From: Crocinitomicaceae bacterium
GTDB lineage: Bacteria; Bacteroidota; Bacteroidia; Flavobacteriales_D; Sanyastnellaceae
DNA length: 6,758 bases
Reading direction: 5' to 3'
NCBI GenBank assembly: GCA_020848015.1
Contig: JADLBA010000029.1
Location: 1-6,758, forward strand
Part shown: one piece after another, positions 1 to 6,461 of the stretch
Position numbering within the stretch: position 1 is the stretch's first letter
Layout of the letters: each line of letters starts with the position of its first letter
Made by a program: the position numbers and the translations under genes
The notes under the pieces: model-generated
The model's input: only the letters and a program-made list of their open reading frames with translations
The model's database searches: none
What the model was told of the DNA's origin: nothing

Positions 1-3000
1 TACTGTTCCAGGAAAATCATAGTATTGATCCGGGCCAGCATCCACTTGTGGTAAAGGTTGAACAATTACCAGCAGAGAATCCTGACCGGCACATCCGTTT
101 TCATCCAATCCTGAGAGCACGAAATACATCGTAGTAGGCGGGCTTAGCGTCGTATGTGCTGCATTAGAGGGAAAGGCATAAGACGAGGGTTCCCATATAT
201 ATGAGATACCGCCGGATGCATCAGCTTCTATACTCTGGCCTTCGCAGATTGTTCCGCCTTCCGATGCATCAATATCAGGAATCAAAACAATGACCGTTAC
301 CTCTGAAGTTCCAGTGCCACACGGATTGGAAAGTGTGACGTGATAGGTAGTAGTGGTAAATGGAGAAGCAAATGGATTTCTGATAAACGGATTATCTAAT
401 CCATCCTGAGGGCTCCATTGCCAGGCGCTGGCGTTTTCTGCATTGAGCTGAGTGCTGCTGCCCTGGCAAATCGTTTCTTCCGGATAAACATTTCCGCCTG
501 GTGCGATTTCGAATACCGTTATTGTTACTTCGCGAATAACCTCGCATCCTTCTACCGTTGTTATCAAAACGGAATAGGTAGTAGTGATCGGTGGAGAGGC
601 GTGGGTCGCTGGGTTGGTTGGATCGGAAAGCCCTGTTGCCGGAGACCATTGATAAGTACTTCCACCGGTGGCAACCAGATCGGCGCTGCCTCCGATACAT
701 ATATCAGCATCGGGAGAAATACCGGTCGGGGGATCTACAATTTCAACCACCACCGCCACTGTATCTGCACTACAGCTATTGAAGTCAACAGCATAATAGG
801 TGGTTGTTGCTTCAGGTGATGCAATAGGATTGGGGATGGTTGTTGTGCTAAGTGTTGAGTCGGGCAGCCAGTAAAGAGCCGGTGATCCGGTAGCATTCAG
901 TTGTACACTGTGACCAACGCAGATAGGGTTTGGAGTTTCCACAGAAGGATTTACGGGATCTATGACGGTGATAAAAACACTGGTAGTATCAGGGGAGAAA
1001 CATCCGTTAGCATCCGTAGCAATCAATGTTATCTCGAAAATTCCGCCTTGTTGGTAGGTATGTCCAGGCTCAAAAGCTTCGCTTGAAAAACCATCTCCAA
1101 ACAACCAATCGTAATCAGTAGCCCCTTCGCTCAGATTCAGAAATTGTGCTGTTGATCCGACACAAATAGAAGATGGGCCGTTGATTTCGACCTGTGCAAT
1201 TGCCTGCGCCAGATTGAAACGGAAAACGGCCATATTACACCCAAAACTATCGTTGGTATTGCTCCATGCGTTGGGGGTTGTAGGAAAATCGCTGTTGCCC
1301 TGGCACCCTGCGCATACGGCCTGATACACCGATCCTTTTTTATCAAAGCGGGAAGTACCGCCATCCACATGTTCGCCGCTCAGTGAGCCTCCGAGATAGG
1401 ATGCGTAAACCAATGCAGTGGCATCCGGTTCAAGTACGCAGAGATAAAAATCGCTTCCGTCGGTGGACGACTGAAATGCATCACTGGTAACCGGTAAACC
1501 AAAGGTTGTACTGCTTGTAGCATGGCAGGTATAAAACGTCTGGCATACACCTGAATTGGTAACTCCGCCCCATCCGCTAAAATAAATCTGGTTGCAATCG
1601 CTGACGAGAAACGCAGTAGGCGAAATATCAATCTCTCCGCTTCCCGTGCCAATAGTAGTATTCCATTGTACTGTGGCAAGATTACCGTCAAATTTCCGGA
1701 TGAATAACCCGCTGTTGGGTTGGCCGTAAACACCCGGTGAAAGCGGCATCTGACCTGCTGTTTGCCCCAATGCATATATATTTCCCGAAAGATCGGCCTG
1801 AACAAAATAGACTTGGTCATAATCGGTAGTTCCGATAAACGTTCCTGCGACAACCGACAGGCTCGCGGGGTTTATTTTTATCACGAAACCATCGGTTTGA
1901 CCATTAAAGCCAGTGTCAGCGCCGCTCATTGTATGGGGGAAATTGACGCTTCTCGTCCCGCCGGCAATGATTATTGCTCCATCTGGGGCAAACTCGATGG
2001 CATAGCAGGCATCATCACCGCTCCCTCCTATGTATGTGCTGAACAGCAGATTTGAAAGTGAGGGATTCAATTTAAAAACAACCCCATCGCAGTTGCCTCC
2101 GCCAAAAGTTGACTGGGGCGCTGATCCCACTATTGGAAAATTACCCTGTGTAACCGAAGACACGAAAACATTATCGCTTTCGTCCACATTGATTTCGCCG
2201 CGAAAAGCATCTCCATAATTGTAAAAAAGTTGATCGGTATAGTTTAATCCATCGTTTCTGTTACCTCCGACAAATGTTGAATTCAGCATTTGCCCTGTGG
2301 AAGAAAATTTACTGATAAAAAAGTCACAACCGCCCGGATGGTCTTGGGTAAAAAAATTATTCATTGACAGGCCCGGACCACCGATAAAAACGGGTTGATA
2401 TACTCCGGAAGTAGCGGGGAAATTATTGCTCCCCGTTACGCCCAACAGCAAATAATTATCCTGACTGTCGGAAACTAAGCTGTGAGGGGTTTCCACTCGT
2501 GAACCCCCGAGATAAGTGCTGTATAAAAGCTGGGTTCCATCGGGTGAAAACTTTGAAATAACCACATCTATAAAGTTTCCCGCGGCGCTGTTAAAGTTGG
2601 TTGAATAAGCCCCGGGAGTAACTGGATAGCCTGGAGCAAATACCGTTGCGCTTGAAATGAGATTACTCTCAGAATCAGAGCAAGCCGTGGCACCAAAATT
2701 ATTGGCCACCGATCCGATATAGGTAGCAAACGCTATTTCAGGGTCTATAACCAGGTCAGCGGATTTGTCGTAACTGCCAATTTCAAAAGTAAGAGTATGG
2801 CCTTTCAACACATAGCTGCATACTACCTCCTTTATTAAACCATCAATGACCTGGTATGCATAGGGTTTATTTTCTATGATTTCGTTCACCGAAGTCTTTA
2901 TTTTAATCTGCCCATTATCAAGACCTACCTCAACATCTCCTTCGTAGATCATCCTAATATCTTCCACCCTGCCTCCCTTATGCACAATAATGTCATACTT

Positions 3001-3444
3001 AATAGAAGAGGCGCGCGAGAATAACTTCACGTCAATGTTCTTGTATAAGCTCTTGTAATCGCATCCCCCAAAAACGGGAACATTGGATGCCCATTTTGAT
3101 TTGTCTTCTCCAATATAATAATTCGTGTACCATGATTCCGGCCTGTTTCCCTGCATTGAAGGGGCGGTAGCGCCGTCGAATCGCATACTGTAACTGTGCT
3201 GCCTGTAAACCGGGTCTCCCTGCGGAGCCTTCCCCGCCGGATGAATAAAATCCATGATGTGCGGATCAAAAAACTGCCACGTGAGGCGATCATTCTCTAT
3301 CCACAAAGAACCGTTGGCCACCTCTGCCCTGTACTTTACCCGCTCCGGCCACTGCCCCCTGTTTTCAATAAAAACTGCCTGTTCCCAACTGATCAGAGAA
3401 GGAAAATAGAATAGCAGGATGATTAGTAACCTGTACATCATCAT
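1..3444 (-). CDS. Giant secreted surface protein: DUF7948, seven SBBP units, PKD, Ig-like repeats (C-terminus outside window)
   Basis: The frame is open without a stop from 3537 to base 1, so only the N-terminal 1148 residues are visible. Residues 1-19 (MMMYRLLIILLFYFPSLIS) are a signal peptide. FIENRGQWP at 25-33 begins a DUF7948-type domain that ends near D234-P235. Residues 236-745 hold seven repeats with S/A-T-Y/F-hydrophobic-G-G, each followed by a Gly-rich strand and usually FPxT, as in SBBP beta-propeller proteins. The last unit carries CAGCQGNSDFPTTPNAWS, typical of Bacteroidota gliding-motility-associated proteins. A PKD domain spans 752-828 (WLFGDG at 780-785). From about 831, Ig-like repeats with an ICxG motif recur every 74-77 residues. 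Proteins of this architecture usually end in a type IX secretion sorting domain; that part is not in view. The likely role is a cell-surface adhesin or structural protein, but its ligand is unknown. I chose the ATG at 3444, since GGAGG lies 8 bases upstream and the hydrophobic core follows directly. The in-frame ATG at 3462 would add MEEVLE. Confidence 0.9.
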   Translation of the reverse strand, partial: MMMYRLLIILLFYFPSLISWEQAVFIENRGQWPERVKYRAEVANGSLWIENDRLTWQFFDPHIMDFIHPAGKAPQGDPVYRQHSYSMRFDGATAPSMQGNRPESWYTNYYIGEDKSKWASNVPVFGGCDYKSLYKNIDVKLFSRASSIKYDIIVHKGGRVEDIRMIYEGDVEVGLDNGQIKIKTSVNEIIENKPYAYQVIDGLIKEVVCSYVLKGHTLTFEIGSYDKSADLVIDPEIAFATYIGSVANNFGATACSDSESNLISSATVFAPGYPVTPGAYSTNFNSAAGNFIDVVISKFSPDGTQLLYSTYLGGSRVETPHSLVSDSQDNYLLLGVTGSNNFPATSGVYQPVFIGGPGLSMNNFFTQDHPGGCDFFISKFSSTGQMLNSTFVGGNRNDGLNYTDQLFYNYGDAFRGEINVDESDNVFVSSVTQGNFPIVGSAPQSTFGGGNCDGVVFKLNPSLSNLLFSTYIGGSGDDACYAIEFAPDGAIIIAGGTRSVNFPHTMSGADTGFNGQTDGFVIKINPASLSVVAGTFIGTTDYDQVYFVQADLSGNIYALGQTAGQMPLSPGVYGQPNSGLFIRKFDGNLATVQWNTTIGTGSGEIDISPTAFLVSDCNQIYFSGWGGVTNSGVCQTFYTCHATSSTTFGLPVTSDAFQSSTDGSDFYLCVLEPDATALVYASYLGGSLSGEHVDGGTSRFDKKGSVYQAVCAGCQGNSDFPTTPNAWSNTNDSFGCNMAVFRFNLAQAIAQVEINGPSSICVGSTAQFLNLSEGATDYDWLFGDGFSSEAFEPGHTYQQGGIFEITLIATDANGCFSPDTTSVFITVIDPVNPSVETPNPICVGHSVQLNATGSPALYWLPDSTLSTTTIPNPIASPEATTTYYAVDFNSCSADTVAVVVEIVDPPTGISPDADICIGGSADLVATGGSTYQWSPATGLSDPTNPATHASPPITTTYSVLITTVEGCEVIREVTITVFEIAPGGNVYPEETICQGSSTQLNAENASAWQWSPQDGLDNPFIRNPFASPFTTTTYHVTLSNPCGTGTSEVTVIVLIPDIDASEGGTICEGQSIEADASGGISYIWEPSSYAFPSNAAHTTLSPPTTMYFVLSGLDENGCAGQDSLLVIVQPLPQVDAGPDQYYDFPGTV
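55..954 (-). repeat. Four tandem Cys-bearing Ig-like repeats, with a fifth starting at the window edge
   Basis: Protein-level repeats of 74-77 residues. Each has ICxG near its start, with Cys at residues 842, 916, 993 and 1067. This is followed by an aromatic-x-W/L-x-P strand, then N-P, a TTTY or TTMY strand, and a second Cys near the end of the unit (SCSAD, GCEVI, PCGTG, GCAGQ). The paired cysteines could form one disulfide per module. A fifth unit begins with VDAGPDQ at the left edge but has no ICxG. Such arrays act as stalks in Bacteroidota surface proteins; the stalk role here is inferred. Confidence 0.75.
1210..2739 (-). repeat. Seven SBBP-type beta-propeller units inside the giant surface protein
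   Basis: Protein-level repeats within the gene. The recognisable strands are ATYIGS (240-245), STYLGG (309-314), STFVGG (389-394), STYIGG (469-474), GTFIG (534-538), a degenerate TTIGTG (about 595-600) and ASYLGG (681-686). Spacing is 62-85 residues. Each is followed 35-60 residues later by a Gly/Thr strand, mostly with an FPxT-like turn. Seven units fits one closed seven-bladed propeller. The fold is inferred from family knowledge; the repeats are read directly from the translation. Confidence 0.75.
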
Positions 3445-3488
3445 TTCCAAGACTTCCTCCATTGTGAGGGAGTTGCTGTGGAATGATT

Positions 3489-3496
3489 CAATATTA
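3489..3496 (-). promoter_or_regulatory. Possible -7 box (TAATATTG) for the giant surface protein
   Basis: The divergent gap 3445-3580 must hold promoters for both flanking genes. On the minus strand TAATATTG differs by one base from the Bacteroidota consensus TAnnTTTG and lies 26 bases before the upstream ATG and 44 before the chosen one. There is no TTG at the expected distance upstream, only T-rich sequence. No acceptable box was found for the lipoprotein on the plus strand. Confidence 0.2.
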
Positions 3497-3580
3497 CGCG
3501 ATTTTGAGAAAAAATAAAAAACTATTACCCTACACTTTCATCTTTTTTCCGACCTTAGCCCATAACCAAAACCGAAAAAA

Positions 3581-4072
3581 ATGATACGATCAAAGATTTT
3601 ATGGCTCGCCGGAATTTGTATTTCCGCGATCCTCTTTATGGGGTGCCCCTATTCGAGTTCTATTGCTCTGAGCGACCCTTCCTACAAGATTTCAGATAAT
3701 CTGATTGGCACTTGGGAGCTTTCCGGAAATTCGGATGGCGATAAATTCGAAGTAAAACGCACCAGTGGAACCACAGTAGAAATTATCAAAACTATGGGAT
3801 ACGATCAATCTCAAACTACTTTCGATGCACATATTACCGATATCGCAGGAACACTTTTTCTGAATGCCCGCGAAGGAGGAGATGAATATGGTTCGTATTA
3901 TTTTTATAAGATTGAAAAAGACGGAGAGTATAAAATACGACTTATTCCTGTTACTTCCTATATCCGTGAAACGTTTGAGACCGCAGAAGAAATGAGGAAT
4001 TTCTTCGAAAGCAATATGCAAAACAGCTATTTCTTTACTACCGAAGACGAGCTTTACTATAAGATAAAGTAA
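3581..4072 (+). CDS. Small lipoprotein with lipocalin-like GTW motif, function unknown
   Basis: The 163-residue product has a short basic start (MIRSK), a hydrophobic stretch at residues 6-20 and a lipobox-like LFMGC with the lipidated Cys at 22. Phe at -3 and Met at -2 are less usual than Leu-Ala/Ser. The residues after the Cys (PYSSS) lack the acidic stretch that directs many Bacteroidota lipoproteins to the outer face, so a periplasm-facing anchor is more likely. GTW at 43-45, followed by alternating polar and hydrophobic strands and a Tyr-rich C-terminal half, suggests a small lipocalin-like beta-barrel or sandwich. This is an inference from pattern, not an identified family. The gene stands alone, divergent from the surface protein and convergent with gpsA, with no partner to suggest a role. 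The start is fixed by the signal sequence; an A-rich stretch precedes it and there is no Shine-Dalgarno. Confidence 0.85.
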   Translation: MIRSKILWLAGICISAILFMGCPYSSSIALSDPSYKISDNLIGTWELSGNSDGDKFEVKRTSGTTVEIIKTMGYDQSQTTFDAHITDIAGTLFLNAREGGDEYGSYYFYKIEKDGEYKIRLIPVTSYIRETFETAEEMRNFFESNMQNSYFFTTEDELYYKIK

Positions 4073-4093
4073 GGAGAAGGCAGGGATTTCTAG

Positions 4094-4111
4094 CTTGAAT
4101 AAAAATTCAGG
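4094..4111. terminator. Weak hairpin between the convergent lipoprotein gene and gpsA
   Basis: A 7-bp stem (CTTGAAT pairing with ATTCAGG, including one G-T pair) encloses an AAAA loop in the 76-bp convergent gap. No T-run follows on either strand, so it is at best a poor intrinsic terminator. It is listed because it is the only stem in the gap where both transcripts should end. Confidence 0.2.
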
Positions 4112-4148
4112 GGTGCGATGATTTTTCCATAGTATCCCGGAATTATTT

Positions 4149-5159
4149 CTATGAGAGTTTTTCAGAGAGAATGCGCATCTCCACCATCGGAGAAATCTTA
4201 TCATATAAAATCCGGTACACTGCTTCAGCGATGGGCATATCAACATTGAATGTCCGGTTGATTTCAAAAATTCCTTTTGTTGCGTAATATCCTTCAGCGA
4301 CCATATTCATTTCGATGGTCGCCCATTTTACACTATAACCCTTTCCGACCATAGTGCCAAAGGTGCGATTGCGCGAGTAGGGGGAATAAGCCGTTACAAG
4401 CAGGTCTCCGAGATATGCCGACGATTTTACATCGCGGTGTACTTCGTGTGCTGAATCTAAAAAACGCTCCATTTCACGGATGGCTACACTGATCAGTACC
4501 GCCTGGAAATTGTCTCCGTAGCCTAACCCATGGCAAATTCCCGAAGCAACTGCGTAAACATTTTTCAGAACAGCAGCCAACTCAGCCCCAAAAACGTCTT
4601 CTGTGGTGCAGGTTCTGATATACCGGCAAGACAGCATTTCACCTATGGTGTATGCTTTTTGGATGTCGTGGCATCCGATGGTCAGGTAAGAGAGTTTTTC
4701 CATCGCCACTTCTTCCGCATGGCAAGGGCCACAAATAAGACCAATGTTTTCACGGGGTACCCCCAGTTGTTTGTGAAAATAGTGCGCGGGTATCGAGTCA
4801 AACTCATTAATAACTCCCTTGATAGCAGAAAACAGTACTTTTTTTTCAAGCCCTGAAGGTTGGACAGAACTGAGTGTTTCATGCAGGAATGCCGACGGGA
4901 TTGCGATGATCAGGTAGTCCGATATATCCACTACCTCTTGAAAATCACTGGAAATATTCAACTGGGAAGTATCAAACTGGATACTCTGGATATAGTTCGG
5001 ATTATGCCCTGTCTGTTGTATATGGCGAATGCTCTCATCATTGCGCATCCACCAGTTTACCTTTTCGCAATTGTTACAAAGCAGCTTTACTATGGCGGTG
5101 GCCCAGCTTCCGCCGCCAAGAACACCAATGCGAATTTCCTGTTTTTTTTTCGGTTCCAT
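4149..5159 (-). CDS. gpsA: NAD(P)H-dependent glycerol-3-phosphate dehydrogenase
   Basis: This cytoplasmic enzyme reduces dihydroxyacetone phosphate to sn-glycerol 3-phosphate, the backbone precursor of membrane phospholipids. The 336-residue product is full length for the family. The nucleotide-binding Gly-rich loop GVLGGGSWATA is at residues 12-22. SAIKG contains the conserved Lys114, and GPCHAEEVA (144-152) matches the family GPxxAxEVA. The catalytic Lys is expected at K199 in LKNVYAVASG, followed by GYGDN (213-217). The substrate-binding region has LGDLLVT (Asp252) and SRNRTFG (262-268), and AEGYYAT lies further on. The SAYLGDLLVT variant is what I associate with Bacteroidota GpsA. The start at 5159 gives a short lysine-rich lead (MEPKKKQE) before the first beta strand, which is normal. 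The gene appears to be transcribed alone, divergent from the 5406 unit. All key residues seen are intact, so it should be active. Confidence 0.97.
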   Translation of the reverse strand: MEPKKKQEIRIGVLGGGSWATAIVKLLCNNCEKVNWWMRNDESIRHIQQTGHNPNYIQSIQFDTSQLNISSDFQEVVDISDYLIIAIPSAFLHETLSSVQPSGLEKKVLFSAIKGVINEFDSIPAHYFHKQLGVPRENIGLICGPCHAEEVAMEKLSYLTIGCHDIQKAYTIGEMLSCRYIRTCTTEDVFGAELAAVLKNVYAVASGICHGLGYGDNFQAVLISVAIREMERFLDSAHEVHRDVKSSAYLGDLLVTAYSPYSRNRTFGTMVGKGYSVKWATIEMNMVAEGYYATKGIFEINRTFNVDMPIAEAVYRILYDKISPMVEMRILSEKLS

Positions 5160-5169
5160 TTGCAGGGGG

Positions 5170-5177
5170 CGAATATA
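5170..5177 (-). promoter_or_regulatory. Candidate -7 box (TATATTCG) for gpsA
   Basis: TATATTCG on the minus strand matches TAnnTTTG with one difference (TTCG), the same variant seen in the promoter at 5311-5339. It ends 10 bases before the gpsA ATG, so a transcript would have only a few untranslated bases. There is no clean TTG at the usual distance upstream, which lowers confidence. Confidence 0.35.
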
Positions 5178-5310
5178 AGAGCCTTATCTTGCGCAGCGGA
5201 ATTTCCTCACTTAGCGGTATTCGGCGACAAAAAAATGCCGATGAAAAAAAATTTCTGCACGTGTCAATAAGCTATTCCCAAAAAAAAATCCTTTAAAACA
5301 ATCAAAAATT

Positions 5311-5339
5311 TTGCACAATAAAAGTTTTTAGTATCTTCG
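5311..5339 (+). promoter_or_regulatory. Bacteroidota-type promoter for the 5406/5940 unit
   Basis: TTG at 5311-5313 and TATCTTCG at 5332-5339 are separated by 18 bases. This fits the known Bacteroidota pattern TTG-N17-23-TAnnTTTG with one mismatch in the second box. Transcription would start near 5345, giving an A/T-rich leader of about 60 bases before the ATG at 5406. The leader has no Shine-Dalgarno sequence but is rich in A just before the start, as expected for well-translated genes in this phylum. Confidence 0.65.
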
Positions 5340-5405
5340 TACGGCTAAAACAATGTTTTTTATCCAATAAATCAAGAATACAATAAACAATAAACCCTTT
5401 CAAAA

Positions 5406-5912
5406 ATGAAAAAACTTATTCTCTCTTTTGCTGCGGTAACTGCTACGTTTGCTGCATTTTCACAGGTTGACATTGACAAAGCCATCAACCTCTCCGGCAG
5501 TGGTTCAGATGCAAAAATCACCGGTATTCAGGAAGTAAACGGAGCACAGGATGCCGTAAGTGCTGAAACTGTTCAGAAAGGAGCGCTTACTTATGCCGGA
5601 GCTACAGGAAGCGGTGGCGCTTATGCTATTACACTTGCCCCTGCCATATCAGCTTATACTGCCGGTCAGGTGTTGAATTTCAGCGCTAACCACGCCAACA
5701 CCGGTGCTGCTACACTCAACGTGAATTCTATCGGCGATATCGCTATTGTAAAGAACGGTTCGGTTGCATTGGCTGCTGACGACATCAAGAGCGGTCAGTT
5801 TGTTACTGTTATCTATGATGGAACCAACTTCCAGATGGTTTCTCACTTGGGTAACGCTGCCGGCGGTGGTGGTGGAGATCCTACACTGATCTACACTACC
5901 AACGGATTCTAA
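5406..5912 (+). CDS. Secreted protein with a single phage-tail-fibre-type module
   Basis: The 168-residue product starts with a clear signal peptide (MKKLILSFAAVTATFAAFS, probable cut before Q20). Residues 36-58, with KITGIQEVNGAQDAVSAETV, resemble the KLTNVxDPxxAQDAxTKxYV segments of phage tail fibres. Residues 72-146 follow the tail-fibre/minor-structural pattern: YAITLAPAISAYTAGQVL, NTGAATLNVNSIG (98-110), KNGSVALAADDIKSGQ and VIYDGTNFQMVS. A Gly-rich linker (153-157) and a short tail ending in TTNGF follow. No membrane anchor, lipobox or type IX sorting domain is visible, so the product should be periplasmic or released. It has its own promoter and is followed after 27 bases by another secreted-protein gene. 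Codons favour AAC, GGT and GCT, suggesting good expression. No phage genes are nearby, so a domesticated module is more likely than a prophage remnant. The family resemblance is from memory; the function is unknown. Confidence 0.88.
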   Translation: MKKLILSFAAVTATFAAFSQVDIDKAINLSGSGSDAKITGIQEVNGAQDAVSAETVQKGALTYAGATGSGGAYAITLAPAISAYTAGQVLNFSANHANTGAATLNVNSIGDIAIVKNGSVALAADDIKSGQFVTVIYDGTNFQMVSHLGNAAGGGGGDPTLIYTTNGF

Positions 5913-5930
5913 TTGAGCGCTCTCTTAGAA
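5907..5930 (+). repeat. Inverted repeat spanning the stop codon and gap between the two secreted-protein genes
   Basis: TTCTAA (5907-5912, including the stop codon) pairs with TTAGAA (5925-5930). Between them lies the palindrome GAGCGCTC (5915-5922). The predicted RNA hairpin is small and AT-rich at its base. It might affect relative expression of the two genes, but chance is a fair explanation. Confidence 0.3.
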
Positions 5931-5939
5931 TAAGTTGAG

Positions 5940-6401
5940 ATGAAACTGCTTTTCTCTCTCGTTGCAATAGTGGGCTTCTCCTTTGCTTTAAAGGCACAAG
6001 GGACACTGCAATTCAACAGGGTACTAAAGGTTACTGATACTCCTACTACCGTTGATGTCGGAAAAGTGTGGAAGGTAACCAGTATCTACGGGTATGAAAA
6101 TGCATGTATCATGTATTCAAATTCACAGAGTTCAACGTGGTCTTGGAAAAAGATTCTCCGAACCTCTTATTATGTGGACGGCGTGGAAGTTATTTCGAGT
6201 CTCAAAGATCAAATTATAAAGAGGTTCTGTAATAGCTCTACCTGTTCAGTTTGTGATGACGGATGGACCACAGCGGTGTTTGATGCATCTGTACCGGCGA
6301 ACCCAAACATTCTTCCAATGTGGCTTGAAGCAGGAACGACTCTTGCCTCCGGTGGATCTAATACTTTCCTCTCGGTAATTGAATTTAATATAGTGCCATA
6401 A
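5940..6401 (+). CDS. Small secreted protein with CX4CX2C cluster, function unknown
   Basis: The 153-residue product begins with a signal peptide (MKLLFSLVAIVGFSFALKA, cut probably before Q20). The mature part opens with GTLQFNRVLKV, then a short strand and VDVGKVWKV (38-46), and ends with FLSVIEFNIVP. I have an impression of similar small exported Bacteroidota proteins with VPAGKVWK and SVIEFNI motifs, but cannot name a family. Four cysteines remain after cleavage: C56, C97, C102 and C105, the last three as CNSSTCSVC. In an exported protein these would more likely form disulfides than bind metal. Aromatic-rich strands (WSWKK, SYYVDG) suggest a beta-sandwich. There is no anchor or sorting domain. 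It lies 27 bases after the tail-fibre-module gene without its own promoter and just before a strong terminator, so the two are probably co-transcribed. No Shine-Dalgarno is present; the start is set by the signal peptide. Confidence 0.85.
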   Translation: MKLLFSLVAIVGFSFALKAQGTLQFNRVLKVTDTPTTVDVGKVWKVTSIYGYENACIMYSNSQSSTWSWKKILRTSYYVDGVEVISSLKDQIIKRFCNSSTCSVCDDGWTTAVFDASVPANPNILPMWLEAGTTLASGGSNTFLSVIEFNIVP

Positions 6402-6420
6402 AGGCATTTTATAAGTATCC

Positions 6421-6455
6421 AAAAAGGCTGCATTCTATGCGGCCTTTTTATTTTT
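6421..6455 (+). terminator. Strong intrinsic terminator of the 5406/5940 unit
   Basis: A 13-bp stem (6421-6433 pairing with 6437-6449, one T-G pair) has a TCT loop and is followed by TTTTTATTTTT. It begins 20 bases after the stop codon of the second gene. Because the 5' arm starts with AAAAA, it could also stop transcription coming from the right on the minus strand. Confidence 0.92.
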
Positions 6456-6456
6456 G
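6449..6456 (+). promoter_or_regulatory. TAnnTTTG box embedded in the terminator tail
   Basis: TATTTTTG is a perfect match to the Bacteroidota -7 consensus and lies 5 bases before an ATG at 6462. No TTG sits at the right distance upstream, where the terminator stem lies. In T-rich sequence such a match can arise by chance, because the terminator's T-run supplies most of it. Confidence 0.25.
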
Positions 6457-6461
6457 TATCA

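Noticed and set aside
418..819. 133-codon plus-strand ORF
   Set aside because: Antisense to the Ig-like repeats, with no signal, motif or promoter; Cys- and Arg-rich composition typical of a shadow frame.
1380..1853. 157-codon minus-strand ORF
   Set aside because: It sits inside the giant surface-protein gene in a different frame; the main frame carries clear SBBP repeats across this stretch.
3692..4267. 191-codon minus-strand ORF
   Set aside because: It lies antisense to most of the lipoprotein gene and also covers the 3' end of gpsA in another frame. The lipoprotein has a signal sequence and lipobox, and gpsA is certain, so this is a shadow.
5211..5250. Hairpin TCGGC/GCCGA with nearby A-run, considered as a terminator
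   Set aside because: The stem is only 5 bp with a loop of about 12 bases, and it lies upstream of both divergent genes where no terminator is needed.
4860..5270. 136-codon plus-strand ORF over the gpsA start
   Set aside because: Antisense to the GpsA nucleotide-binding domain and continuing into the promoter gap; no recognisable content.
5254..5270. TTGACA on the minus strand as a sigma70 -35 box
   Set aside because: No TATAAT-like box at 16-18 bases, and the other promoters here follow the Bacteroidota pattern.
5406..6401. Prophage remnant
   Set aside because: Apart from the tail-fibre-like module there is no integrase, attachment repeat or head/tail gene, and both proteins have signal peptides, which phage fibre proteins lack.
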